Source: Cryobacterium sp. M96 (lineage in GTDB: Bacteria; Actinomycetota; Actinomycetes; Actinomycetales; Microbacteriaceae). From it: a stretch of 64,000 nt of DNA. The position numbers and the translations under genes are program-made. Shown here piece after piece: positions 29,197 to 37,303 of the stretch. The DNA is taken from the NCBI RefSeq assembly GCF_002929845.1, contig NZ_PJJS01000045.1, positions 46,016-110,015 on the forward strand, read 5' to 3'. The number at the start of each line of letters is the position of its first letter. The first letter of the stretch is position 1. The notes beneath the pieces are model-generated. The model was not told the DNA's origin. It saw only the letters and a program-made list of their open reading frames with translations, and searched no databases.

Positions 29197-29236
29197 CATG
29201 TCCAACCTCATTTCAGGCTAGCACCTGTTGGACATG
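29197..29236. promoter_or_regulatory. Candidate operator: 10-bp inverted repeat upstream of the protease module
   Basis: CATGTCCAAC (29197-29206) and GTTGGACATG (29227-29236) are perfect complements separated by 20 nt that contain a possible -10-like CTAGCA (29218-29223). A wider, looser pair, CCGTGGCG (29159-29166) and CGCCACGG (29255-29262), encloses it. The arrangement about 55-95 bp before the first gene suits a dimeric DNA-binding protein, plausibly the EspR-like product of the third gene. Confidence 0.45.
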
Positions 29237-29290
29237 TCTAATGTCACGGTCCGGCGCCACGGGACAGCGGCGCACAGGGGGGAGCAGGAC

Positions 29291-29785
29291 GTGAACTACG
29301 AAGCACGCACCGAGCGGGCGCGCGAACTGGTGGCCACCCTCACCCTCCCGCGTCCGCTGACCGCCGCGACGCTGCACCGGTACATGGAAGGTCTGCGCGG
29401 CAAGGCGATCCTGATTCGTGCGGCGAGTCCGCGGCTCGTAGAATCCGGAGTCTGCGGGCTGTGGATCGAGGTCGCCGGGGAGAATTTCGAGCGCATCCAC
29501 CATGCGCCGACGGACTCCGCCGTGCACCGCCAGCAGTTCATCAACCATGAGTTCGGCCACATGATCCTGCGGCATGAGAAGCAGCTGATGCCGGCCGAGC
29601 GGGTCGCGCTGCTCGCACCCCTCATCCCGCTCGACTCGATCGCATACGCGCTGTCCCGCAGCAACTTCACCGACGAGCAGGAAGCCCTGGCCGAGGCGAT
29701 CGGCGACCGGCTGGCCCTGATCATGTTCGGAGACAGCGCCGAAACGGCCAACGGCCCCCGAACCGGTTTCGGCCGGGTGCTGTAG
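29291..29785 (+). CDS. ImmA/IrrE-type zinc metallo-endopeptidase
   Basis: This 164-residue protein has a zincin motif HEFGH at residues 86-90 (within NHEFGHMILRHE) and a downstream acidic helix DEQEALAEAIGDRLAL that can supply the third zinc ligand. This is the minimal layout of ImmA/IrrE (COG2856) proteases, which in other systems cut HTH repressors. GTG 29291 is chosen for the AGGGGGGAG site 6 nt upstream. It overlaps the next gene by one base. The substrate is unknown; the EspR-like protein two genes downstream is the obvious candidate. It is the first gene of a three-gene operon. Confidence 0.85.
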   Translation: MNYEARTERARELVATLTLPRPLTAATLHRYMEGLRGKAILIRAASPRLVESGVCGLWIEVAGENFERIHHAPTDSAVHRQQFINHEFGHMILRHEKQLMPAERVALLAPLIPLDSIAYALSRSNFTDEQEALAEAIGDRLALIMFGDSAETANGPRTGFGRVL

Positions 29786-30828
29786 TGCAGATCATCCTGC
29801 TATCGGTGTCGGCGTTGATCTGGATCGCCACAATATTGTGCGTGCCGTCACTCCTTCGCGGTCGTCGTCGCCGTCTCTTCTGGGTCCTCGTTGCTTTCGG
29901 GACGACAATGACCCTGCAGCCTTACGTCGTGTACAACGCCGTCGACGGACTACTGGGTGGGGACAACGTCGCCTACTTCAGCTTTCATGCAACGGCGATC
30001 GTTACCATTGGTCTCCTGGACGGCATCGTGCAGGAGGCCGTGTCCGTGGGCGGTCTCACGCGGCGTAGGAATCAGGTGACCGCACTCGTCACCGGCGCAA
30101 TTGTCACCGCCCAAGCTGTCCTATTCTTCGGCGGAGACTGGCGTTTTCGAGACCAGATCCACGAGGCTTTTCCGAATCGTTGGGATTTCGCCGCCTACTC
30201 GTCCACCACGTGGATTGCGATGGCCCTCTTCTCCGTGTCGGTAGGTGCGGCATGCGCGTCCGATCTACGCCTTCAGCATCGGTTGATCACTCGGGCGTCT
30301 CTCGCTCTCGTTGTGCTCGGTTGCCTCGGGGTTCTGGTCTACACGATCGTCAGCTTCGCGAGCGTGACCGCAGCCCTTCTCAGTCCGGACTTCTCCTTTG
30401 ACGGGTGGCCCTACACCGCTTACCACATCGCCCTCGCCACCGCTCCCGTCTGCCTCGGCCTGGGTCTGGGTCTGACTGCCATGGAAGTGGGTATCCAGGC
30501 CCTGGCGAAGACCAGCCGCAACCGGGTGCTGCTGTGGCAGATCACTCCGTTGTGGGAGCGCCTGCTGGCCGGATCTCCGGAGCTCAGCATCGAGCGCGAC
30601 CTCTCGCGCGTCGGGCTGCTCCTCGTGCGGGCTCCCGGCGCTCACCTGTACCGGCGTTACGTCGAGGTGCGGGATAGCCTGCTCCTCAACCCAGACCAGA
30701 GCCTGACGGTGTCCGAACGGACACTGATCAACGCCGCCGAGAACCACGTGCGGGCCATCCCCGCCGCAGCTTCGATCGTCACCACCCTTGCCCGCCCCGC
30801 GACACCCCGACAGGACCACACATCGTGA
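29785..30828 (+). CDS. Seven-helix membrane protein with DUF6545/MAB_1171c-like cytoplasmic tail
   Basis: The 347 residues contain about seven predicted membrane helices (near 1-20, 31-50, 65-85, 97-116, 138-158, 170-196, 211-234) followed by a soluble tail of about 110 residues with WQITPLWERLLAGSPE and LYRRYVEVRDSLL. That tail resembles the domain of actinobacterial MAB_1171c-like membrane proteins, often annotated as putative transporters. Family assignment is from recalled resemblance, function unknown. Base use is somewhat more AT-rich than in the flanking genes. GTG 29785 shares one base with the protease stop; the 3' end overlaps the regulator by 4 bp. Confidence 0.75.
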   Translation: MQIILLSVSALIWIATILCVPSLLRGRRRRLFWVLVAFGTTMTLQPYVVYNAVDGLLGGDNVAYFSFHATAIVTIGLLDGIVQEAVSVGGLTRRRNQVTALVTGAIVTAQAVLFFGGDWRFRDQIHEAFPNRWDFAAYSSTTWIAMALFSVSVGAACASDLRLQHRLITRASLALVVLGCLGVLVYTIVSFASVTAALLSPDFSFDGWPYTAYHIALATAPVCLGLGLGLTAMEVGIQALAKTSRNRVLLWQITPLWERLLAGSPELSIERDLSRVGLLLVRAPGAHLYRRYVEVRDSLLLNPDQSLTVSERTLINAAENHVRAIPAAASIVTTLARPATPRQDHTS

Positions 30829-31304
30829 TTGACCCGCGAGCAGCCGACGACGGGCCCAGCATCCCCGGCGAACCGATCAGTCCGCAGCGGGAACTGGCAC
30901 GCAAGCTCAACCTCCTGCTTGACGTGGTCGTCGCCGAGGGCAACACGCCGCACACCTACAAGCAGATCGCCGCGGGACTGCAGGCGCGGGGCCTGTCGCT
31001 CTCCCGAGCCCGGTGGGCCTACATGATCACCGGGGACGGGCCTCTCGTGACAGACGTCGACCTGCTCACGGGCATCGGCGAGTTCTTCCGTATCCCGCCG
31101 GAGTACCTGCTGGGCTCTGACTGCGACCTCCCCGACCGCGTCGATTCCCAGCTCGCGTTCGTGAAAAGCCTGCGTGCCCAGCGCGTGGTCAACTTCGCGG
31201 CACGCACGCTCGGGGATGTGTCCCCGGAGACGCTGCGGTCGATCACCGCGCTCCTGGAAGAGGACATGCAGCGCGGCGATGCCGCGCGACCCGCTGAGGG
31301 CTGA
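30825..31304 (+). CDS. EspR-like helix-turn-helix DNA-binding protein
   Basis: A 159-residue protein resembling mycobacterial EspR along its length: an N-terminal helix LARKLNLLLDVVV, TPHTYKQIAAGLQARGLSLSRA, a second HTH part reading YMITGDGPLVTDVDLLTGIGEFFRIPPEYLLG (split here between residues 66 and 98), then a helical C-terminal part VDSQLAFVKSLRAQRVVNFA ending ETLRSITALLEE that may dimerise. EspR binds DNA as a dimer of dimers and acts as a nucleoid-associated regulator. It starts by GTGA overlap with the membrane gene and probably autoregulates the operon. Its stop codon lies in the CTGACGGG tandem repeat. Confidence 0.8.
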   Translation: MIDPRAADDGPSIPGEPISPQRELARKLNLLLDVVVAEGNTPHTYKQIAAGLQARGLSLSRARWAYMITGDGPLVTDVDLLTGIGEFFRIPPEYLLGSDCDLPDRVDSQLAFVKSLRAQRVVNFAARTLGDVSPETLRSITALLEEDMQRGDAARPAEG

Positions 31305-31332
31305 CGGGCTGACGGGCTGACGGGCTGACGGG
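31301..31332. repeat. Four tandem CTGACGGG units
   Basis: Four perfect 8-bp units span 31301-31332, preceded by a degenerate CTGAGGG. The first unit contains the stop codon of the EspR-like gene, so copy-number change would not alter the protein. The array lies about 80 bp from the 3' end of the tRNA-Leu gene. Confidence 0.85.
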
Positions 31333-31412
31333 CTGGCCGATGCGCCGACTGGCGCTGAGGCCCCGGCAGAGCCGAAACGGCCCGACTCGGCGGAAATTTC
31401 TGCCTGGGGTGT

Positions 31413-31498
31413 TGGTACCGGTGGTGGGACTCGAACCCACACGTCCTTGCGAACAAAGCATTTTGAGTGCTCCGCGTCTGCCATTCCGCCACACCGGC
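31413..31498 (-). tRNA. tRNA-Leu (anticodon CAA)
   Basis: Read on the minus strand, the 86-nt gene starts GCCGGTGTGGCGGAATGG and ends with an encoded CCA. The acceptor stem is GCCGGTG/CACCGGT with a terminal G-U pair. The anticodon stem GAGCA/TGCTT encloses loop CTCAAAA, giving anticodon CAA (reads UUG). The long variable arm between anticodon and T arm is that of a class II tRNA, and GGTTCGAGTCC is a standard T loop. The 3' end points toward the accessory module. Confidence 0.95.
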
Positions 31499-31523
31499 TC
31501 ACAACACCTGCTCCAGAATACCG

Positions 31524-31529
31524 TAGGCT
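31524..31529 (+). promoter_or_regulatory. -10 box for leaderless response-regulator gene
   Basis: TAGGCT lies 7 nt before the GTG start at 31537, with no ribosome-binding site. It is in the short gap shared with the divergent tRNA-Leu, whose own -10 may be TATTCT on the minus strand (31515-31520). Confidence 0.5.
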
Positions 31530-31536
31530 TTCCCCC

Positions 31537-32142
31537 GTGACCGACCAAGACTCCACCCCAGTACCTCCTCGCCGCGTTGTCGTTGCCGAGGATGAGTCCC
31601 TCATCCGCCTCGACATCGTCGAAATCCTCCGCGACGCCGGATTCGAGGTGGTCGGTGAAGCCGGCGACGGAGAAACCGCTGTCGCCCTGGCCACCGAGCT
31701 GCGGCCCGACCTGGTCATCATGGACGTGAAGATGCCGCACCTCGACGGAATTTCCGCGGCCGAGCGCATCACCAAGGCGCACATCGCCCCCGTCGTGCTG
31801 CTGACCGCGTTCAGCCAGAAAGAACTCGTCGAGCGCGCCACGGAAGCGGGCGCGCTGGCCTACGTGGTCAAGCCGTTCACCCCGAACGACCTGCTGCCCG
31901 CCATCGAGATCGCGCTGTCGCGCTACAGCCAGATCATCACCCTCGAGGCCGAGGTGGCCGACCTCGTCGAGCGCTTCGAGACCCGCAAGCTCGTCGACCG
32001 GGCCAAGGGCCTGCTGAACGAGAAGATGGGGCTCACCGAGCCCGAGGCCTTCCGGTGGATCCAGAAGGCGTCCATGGACCGCCGGCTCACCATGCACGAC
32101 GTCGCCCAGGCGATTATCGAGCAGCTCAGCGCCAAGAAGTAA
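31537..32142 (+). CDS. pdtaR: ANTAR-domain response regulator (PdtaR-like)
   Basis: A 201-residue protein with a receiver domain (about 12-128), phosphoacceptor Asp63 in VIMDVKMPHLDG, acidic pair in VVVAEDES, and a conserved lysine in YVVKPF. The C-terminal ANTAR domain (about 138-195; LVDRAKGLLNEKMGLTEPEAF) binds paired RNA hairpins to control transcription termination. In mycobacteria PdtaR is partnered by the kinase PdtaS, which is not in the window. GTG 31537 is chosen from the -10 spacing; the longer frame has no ribosome-binding site. Confidence 0.92.
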   Translation: MTDQDSTPVPPRRVVVAEDESLIRLDIVEILRDAGFEVVGEAGDGETAVALATELRPDLVIMDVKMPHLDGISAAERITKAHIAPVVLLTAFSQKELVERATEAGALAYVVKPFTPNDLLPAIEIALSRYSQIITLEAEVADLVERFETRKLVDRAKGLLNEKMGLTEPEAFRWIQKASMDRRLTMHDVAQAIIEQLSAKK

Positions 32143-32161
32143 CCTTCGGCAGCCGGGCAGA

Positions 32162-32638
32162 TCACCCTTCGAGGTTGATGCCTGGCCGTTTTTCAAGCCT
32201 CGGGTCTTGCGCCTCGGGCCGGTTCGTCAGTTCCTTGATCAGATTGGTGATCCGGATCGTCGAGCAGCGCCGGCCCTGATCATCCGTGACCGCGATCTCG
32301 TGCGTCGTGAGCGTACGGCCCAGGTGCACCGGCGTGCAGACACCCGTGACGAAGCCCGACGTCGCCGACCGGGTATGCGTGGCATTGATCTCGATCCCCA
32401 CCGCCAGGCGGCCGGGACCGGCGTGCAGATTGGCGGCCATCGAGCCCAGCGACTCGCCCAGCACGACATAGGCGCCACCGTGCAGGAGCATCGCCGGTTG
32501 CGTGTTGCCCTCGACGGGCATCCGTGCCACCGCGCGCTCGATGGTGAACTCGACGAACTCGATGCCCATCTTTTCGGCCAGGGAGCCGGCTCCCCGCTGC
32601 TGGACCCACTCGAGGGCGTCCGTGGTCTGCTGGATCAT
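32162..32638 (-). CDS. Hotdog-fold thioesterase (PaaI-like)
   Basis: A 158-residue hotdog protein, probably hydrolysing aryl- or acyl-CoA thioesters. Seen: LLHGGAYVVLGESLGSMAA (the HGG and catalytic acid region of PaaI-type enzymes), GIEINATHTRSATSG and RTLTTHEIAVTDDQGRRC. The start is set at 32638, where ATG is preceded by GAAGGTGA; an upstream GTG at 32659 adds seven residues. It is divergent from polA, with only 56 bp for both promoters. The exact substrate is unknown. Confidence 0.85.
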   Translation of the reverse strand: MIQQTTDALEWVQQRGAGSLAEKMGIEFVEFTIERAVARMPVEGNTQPAMLLHGGAYVVLGESLGSMAANLHAGPGRLAVGIEINATHTRSATSGFVTGVCTPVHLGRTLTTHEIAVTDDQGRRCSTIRITNLIKELTNRPEAQDPRLEKRPGINLEG

Positions 32639-32682
32639 AGTCACCTTCGGTCGCTGCACCTGCCCGCGCCGGATGACGCTTG

Positions 32683-32688
32683 TAGGCT
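32683..32688 (+). promoter_or_regulatory. -10 box for leaderless polA transcript
   Basis: TAGGCT lies 6 nt before the polA GTG (32695) and no ribosome-binding site is present, so transcription probably starts at the GTG. Confidence 0.55.
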
Positions 32689-32694
32689 ATCTCT

Positions 32695-35373
32695 GTGTCA
32701 GATTCCGAAAAGCCTACCCTGATGATCATCGACGGCCATTCCCTGGCCTACCGGGCGTTCCACGCCCTCCCCGTGGACAGTTTCCAGACCCACGACGGGC
32801 AGCACACCAACGCCATCCACGGGTTCCTGTCCATGCTGCTCAGTCTGCTGCGCAACGAGAAGCCCACGCACATCGCCGTGGCGTTCGACATCTCGCGGTT
32901 CTCCTTTCGAACGCGCGAATACGCCGATTACAAGGGCACGCGGGCCAGCACGCCAAGCGAGTTCATCGGGCAGGTGCCGCTGCTGCAGGAGGCCCTGGCT
33001 GCGATGAACATCACGACGCTGACCAAGGAAGACTTCGAGGCCGACGACATCCTCGCAACACTGTCCGTGCGCGGCAACCAGGAAGGCTTCCATGTCCTGG
33101 TGGTCTCGGGGGACCGGGACACGATCCAACTCGTCAACGAAAACGTCACCCTGCTCTACCCGGCCAGCCAGGGCGTCTCGGCGCTCACCCGCTACGACCC
33201 GGCCCGGGTGCGCGAGAAGTACGGCATCGAGCCGGCACAATACCCGGATGTCGCGGCCCTGGTCGGCGAGACCAGCGACAACCTGATCGGGATCTCCAAG
33301 GTGGGGGAGAAGACCGCCGTGAAGTGGCTCGGCCTCTACGGCAGCCTCGACGGCATCCTGGAACACGCCGAGGAGATCAAGGGCGTCGTCGGCAACAACC
33401 TGCGCGAGCAGAAAGAGAACGCGATCCGCAACCGGCGACTCAACCACCTCGTCACCGACCTCGACCTCCCGGTGGAGCTCCCCGACCTCGTGCGGCGCCC
33501 CATCGACGAACCGGCCGTGCGCGCTGTGTTCGGTCGGCTCGAGTTTCGCACCCTGCTTGACCGCGTGATCAAGCTTGAGGGCGCCGGCGCGACCGGAGGC
33601 GTCGCCGTGGTCGTGCCGGAGGAAGTGCTGGTCGCCGCGCCTCAGGCCCCCGCCGCCCAGGACCTGCTCGACGAGGAGCTGGCCGCGTGGATCGCCCGGG
33701 CCACGGTCGCCTCCCCGCAGGGCCTCGCTCTCTCCGTCGAGGTACACGAGGGCAAGGCCATTGGCTTCGGAGTGTCCGGACCGACCGAGTCGGTAAACCT
33801 GCCCTGGCAGCCCGGACGCACGGACTACCTCGCATTCGAGGCCTGGTTGGCCAGCGACTCGCCCAAGATCATGCACGACGCCAAGAGCCAGATCAAGGCG
33901 CTCCGCCGCAGCAACCTGGACTTTTCGGGGCTGGTGTTCGACAGCCTGATCGCGGGCTGGCTACTGCGCCCCGGGGTGCCGGACAAAACCCTCGCCACCC
34001 TCGTCTTGCGATACCTGGGCGAAACCCTGCCGGTGACCGACCCCAACCAGCTGATCCCGGCCGAGAACGAGGCCGGGGGCGTGCCGGTGGAGTCCTGGTA
34101 CACGTTCCGGGTGGCCGCGGCCATCGACGCGCTGCTCGACGACGGGTCCCGCGAGGTGCTCACCACCATCGAGATGCCCACCCTGCTGGCACTCTCCGAC
34201 ATGGAACTGGCCGGCGTGGCCGTCTCCCATGACCAGTTGTCGGCACTGTCCGGCCAGCTGGGCGAGCGCGCCGCCGGGTTGGCCGCCGGCGCCTACGCCG
34301 AGATCGGCCGCGAGGTGAACCTCGGTTCACCCAAGCAGTTGCAGGAGGTGCTGTTCGACCAGCTCGGCATGCCCAAGACCCGGGCGAACAAGACCGGGTT
34401 CTCGACGGATGCCGGGGCTCTGGCCGACCTGCAGGCCAGCAACCCGCATCCGTTCCTTGACATGCTGTTGCAGCACCGCGACGCCACCAAGCTGCGCCAG
34501 ATCGTGGAGACCCTGGACAAGGCCATCGACAAGACGGGACGTATCCACACCACGTACGTGCAGATCGGCACGGCCACCGGTCGGATCTCCTCCACCGACC
34601 CCAACCTGCAGAACATCCCGGTGCGCACCGAGGAGGGCCGCCGCATCCGGGCCGCATTCCACGCGGCCAACGGGGCCGACTGCCTGCTCACCGCCGACTA
34701 CTCGCAGATCGAGATGCGCATCATGGCGCACCTTTCCGGCGACGCGGGACTGATCGAGGCCTTCAACGCCGGCGAAGACCTGCACCGGTTCGTCGGCGCA
34801 AGCGTGTTCGGCGTGGCGCCGGAAGACGTCACGAACGAGATGCGCTCCAAGGTCAAGGCCATGTCCTACGGCCTGGCCTACGGATTGAGCGCCTTCGGGC
34901 TGTCCCGGCAGCTGCGCATCGAGACGAAGGAGGCCAAGCAGCTCATCACAGACTACTTCGCCCGGTTCGGCGCGGTGCGCGACTACCTGCGCAATGTCGT
35001 CGAGCAGGCCAAAATAGATGGTTACACGGCCACCATATTCGGCCGCCGCCGCCCGTTCCCCGAGCTGCACAGCGCCAACCGGGTCGTACGCGAGAACGCG
35101 GAGCGCGCGGCCCTCAACGCGCCGATCCAGGGGTCGGCCGCCGACATCATGAAGATCGCGATGAACGGGATCGCCGTGGACCTGATCGACGGCAATTTGG
35201 AGTCGCGCATGCTGCTTCAGGTACACGACGAACTGATCTTTGAGGTTGCCCCGGGGGAGTGGGATGCGCTCCGCCAGGTCGTGACGCACCGGATGGAGAC
35301 CGCAGCGGACCTGTTGGTGCCGCTCGACGTGCAGGTCGGCCGCGGCGACAACTGGGATGCCGCCGCCCACTAG
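32695..35373 (+). CDS. polA: DNA polymerase I
   Basis: Gap-filling and primer-removing polymerase. 892 residues: a 5'-nuclease domain (about 1-290; SGDRDTIQLV, GETSDNLIGISKVGEKTA), a 3'-5' exonuclease-like middle that lacks clear catalytic acids, and the family A polymerase domain (from about 490) with DYSQIEMRIMAHLS (Asp668) and VHDELIFEV (Asp845). The O-helix reads KAMSYGLAYG with Tyr725 where E. coli has Phe762, as in mycobacterial and T7 enzymes. The promoter region is shared with a divergent thioesterase. Confidence 0.96.
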   Translation: MSDSEKPTLMIIDGHSLAYRAFHALPVDSFQTHDGQHTNAIHGFLSMLLSLLRNEKPTHIAVAFDISRFSFRTREYADYKGTRASTPSEFIGQVPLLQEALAAMNITTLTKEDFEADDILATLSVRGNQEGFHVLVVSGDRDTIQLVNENVTLLYPASQGVSALTRYDPARVREKYGIEPAQYPDVAALVGETSDNLIGISKVGEKTAVKWLGLYGSLDGILEHAEEIKGVVGNNLREQKENAIRNRRLNHLVTDLDLPVELPDLVRRPIDEPAVRAVFGRLEFRTLLDRVIKLEGAGATGGVAVVVPEEVLVAAPQAPAAQDLLDEELAAWIARATVASPQGLALSVEVHEGKAIGFGVSGPTESVNLPWQPGRTDYLAFEAWLASDSPKIMHDAKSQIKALRRSNLDFSGLVFDSLIAGWLLRPGVPDKTLATLVLRYLGETLPVTDPNQLIPAENEAGGVPVESWYTFRVAAAIDALLDDGSREVLTTIEMPTLLALSDMELAGVAVSHDQLSALSGQLGERAAGLAAGAYAEIGREVNLGSPKQLQEVLFDQLGMPKTRANKTGFSTDAGALADLQASNPHPFLDMLLQHRDATKLRQIVETLDKAIDKTGRIHTTYVQIGTATGRISSTDPNLQNIPVRTEEGRRIRAAFHAANGADCLLTADYSQIEMRIMAHLSGDAGLIEAFNAGEDLHRFVGASVFGVAPEDVTNEMRSKVKAMSYGLAYGLSAFGLSRQLRIETKEAKQLITDYFARFGAVRDYLRNVVEQAKIDGYTATIFGRRRPFPELHSANRVVRENAERAALNAPIQGSAADIMKIAMNGIAVDLIDGNLESRMLLQVHDELIFEVAPGEWDALRQVVTHRMETAADLLVPLDVQVGRGDNWDAAAH

Positions 35374-35436
35374 GCAGCGACTACCAGCCGCCCGAATGCG
35401 AGGTCCGGCGCTCCGCCCGCGGTCGAGCGCGTGTTC

Positions 35437-35442
35437 TAGGCT
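35437..35442 (+). promoter_or_regulatory. -10 box for leaderless DUF885 gene
   Basis: TAGGCT lies 6 nt before the ATG at 35449, in a 75-bp gap after polA, without a ribosome-binding site. Confidence 0.55.
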
Positions 35443-35448
35443 CGGGTC

Positions 35449-37125
35449 ATGACAACCGACAAGCAGCGCACCCCCACGCCGATCGACCGGATCGCCGAGG
35501 ACTGGGTGGACACCCTCGTCGATATCGACCCGACCGTGGGCACGTACATCGGCCGCACCGAGGTTGACGGCCGCTTCGGCGACTACTCCCCGGACGGGCT
35601 GGACCGCAGGGTCGACGCGGCCCGATCCTTCATCACCCGCCTCGACGCGGCCACGGCCGTCGACGACGTCGACGTCGTCACCCGCACCGACCTGCGCAGC
35701 TCGCTCGCCCTCGACGTCGAGAGCGCCGAAGCCGGATTGCCGCTGCGCGACCTGAACGTGATCGCGTCGCCGGCCCAGGGCATCCGGGAGGTCTTCGACC
35801 TGATGCCCACCGCCACCGTCGCCGACTGGGACACCGTTTCCGCCCGTCTGCGCGCCCTGCCCGGGGCCATCGACGGCTACATCCAGACCCTGCGTCTCGG
35901 CATCGAGCGCGGCAGTATGCCCGCCCGGCGTCAAGTGCAGGAAGTCATCCTGCAGGCCCGGCGCCACGCGGCGAACGACGGCTTCTTCGCCGAGTTCGCC
36001 GCCAACGCCGGCCACGACACGGGAGCGCTCCCGGCCTCGCTGGCCAAGGATCTCGACACCCGGGCGCGTGCCGCTGCCGCGGCCTATGGAACGCTGGCGG
36101 ACTTCCTCGGCACCGAGCTCGAGGGCAGGGCCCCCACCCGCGACGCCATCGGTCGCGACCTCTACCTGCTGCAGTCCCGCCGTTTCCTCGGCGCGACCAT
36201 AGACCTCGACGAAACCTATGAGTGGGGCGTGGAGGAGCTGGCGCGGATGGTCGCCGAGCAAGAGAGCATCGCCGACCTGATCAAGCCGGGCGCGAGCGTG
36301 CCCGAGGCCATTGCGTTCCTCGACACCGAACCCAGCCGCAAGCTGCACGGCACCGACGCCCTGCAGAAATGGATGCAGGAGACCAGCGACCGAGCCGTCG
36401 CCGAGCTCTCCGAGACCCAGTTCGACATCCCCGACGAGATCAAACGCCTCGAGTGCCTGATCGCCCCCACCCAGGAAGGCGGCATCTACTACACCGGGCC
36501 TACGGACGACTTCTCCCGCCCGGGCCGGATGTGGTGGTCGGTGCCGGTCGGGATCACCGAATTCGACACCTGGCGCGAATTGACCACCGTTTACCACGAG
36601 GGCGTGCCCGGCCACCATCTGCAGATCGGCCAGGCCGTCTACAACCGGGCCAAGCTGAACACCTGGCGCCGCCAGCTGGCCGGCACCTCGGGTCACGCCG
36701 AGGGCTGGGCGCTCTACGCGGAACGTCTGATGGAGCAGCTGGGCTACCTCGATGACCCGGCCGACCGTCTCGGCATGCTGGACGGGCAGCGGATGCGCGC
36801 CGCCCGCGTCGTCCTCGACATCGGCGTGCACCTCGAGAAGCGGCTGCCCGACGGTTCGGGCCCCTGGACCGCCGACTACGCCTTGGAGTTCTTGGGCCGG
36901 AACGTGAACATGAACGCGAGCTTTGTCAAGTTCGAGGTGAACCGGTACCTCGGCTGGCCGGGGCAGGCCCCGTCCTACAAGGTCGGCCAGCGCATCTGGG
37001 AGCAGCTGCGGGACAGTTACAGGGAGCGCGAGGGTGACGCCTTCTCGATCAAGGAGTTCCACCGCAAGGCCCTCGATCTCGGCGGGGTCGGCCTGGACAC
37101 CCTCCAGGCGGCGATGCTCGGTTAA
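35449..37125 (+). CDS. DUF885 family protein, probable zinc metallopeptidase
   Basis: 558 residues, the full length of the DUF885 (PF05960) family. The diagnostic HEGVPGHH motif is at residues 383-390, followed by GHAEGWALYAERL, an arrangement like a gluzincin active site with the second acidic ligand about 35-40 residues on. No signal peptide or membrane helix is visible, so it is probably cytoplasmic. Peptidase activity is inferred from the motif; no substrate is known. It is monocistronic between polA and rpsA. Confidence 0.85.
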   Translation: MTTDKQRTPTPIDRIAEDWVDTLVDIDPTVGTYIGRTEVDGRFGDYSPDGLDRRVDAARSFITRLDAATAVDDVDVVTRTDLRSSLALDVESAEAGLPLRDLNVIASPAQGIREVFDLMPTATVADWDTVSARLRALPGAIDGYIQTLRLGIERGSMPARRQVQEVILQARRHAANDGFFAEFAANAGHDTGALPASLAKDLDTRARAAAAAYGTLADFLGTELEGRAPTRDAIGRDLYLLQSRRFLGATIDLDETYEWGVEELARMVAEQESIADLIKPGASVPEAIAFLDTEPSRKLHGTDALQKWMQETSDRAVAELSETQFDIPDEIKRLECLIAPTQEGGIYYTGPTDDFSRPGRMWWSVPVGITEFDTWRELTTVYHEGVPGHHLQIGQAVYNRAKLNTWRRQLAGTSGHAEGWALYAERLMEQLGYLDDPADRLGMLDGQRMRAARVVLDIGVHLEKRLPDGSGPWTADYALEFLGRNVNMNASFVKFEVNRYLGWPGQAPSYKVGQRIWEQLRDSYREREGDAFSIKEFHRKALDLGGVGLDTLQAAMLG

Positions 37126-37168
37126 CGTTCGGGGTCGATCGGCGTAGCTTCCGTGGGGGACGGGCAAG

Positions 37169-37217
37169 TTGCCGGCCTCTCCCGCAAACAGCTAAGCTTG
37201 ATTGTCACGCTTGTGAC
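37169..37217 (+). promoter_or_regulatory. Probable rpsA promoter with adjacent inverted repeat
   Basis: TTGCCG (37169-37174) and TAAGCT (37193-37198) are spaced 18 nt, a plausible -35/-10 pair with a start near 37205. GTCAC-GCTT-GTGAC (37204-37217) is a perfect inverted repeat at the predicted transcription start, suited to an operator or a 5' hairpin. The leader before the ATG at 37304 would be about 100 nt. Confidence 0.45.
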
Positions 37218-37303
37218 GAACTGTCCACCGCCATGCATGGTGCACGAGCACGAGTTCTTCCCGTGTGTGGCCCGAACTATGTCCATCCTGGAGCAACTAC
37301 TAC

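Noticed and set aside
29020..31498. Protease module as an integrated element with attachment sites at tRNA-Leu
   Set aside because: No copy of the tRNA-Leu 3' end is visible near 29020-29290, and there is no integrase or excisionase. Integration remains possible but unsupported.
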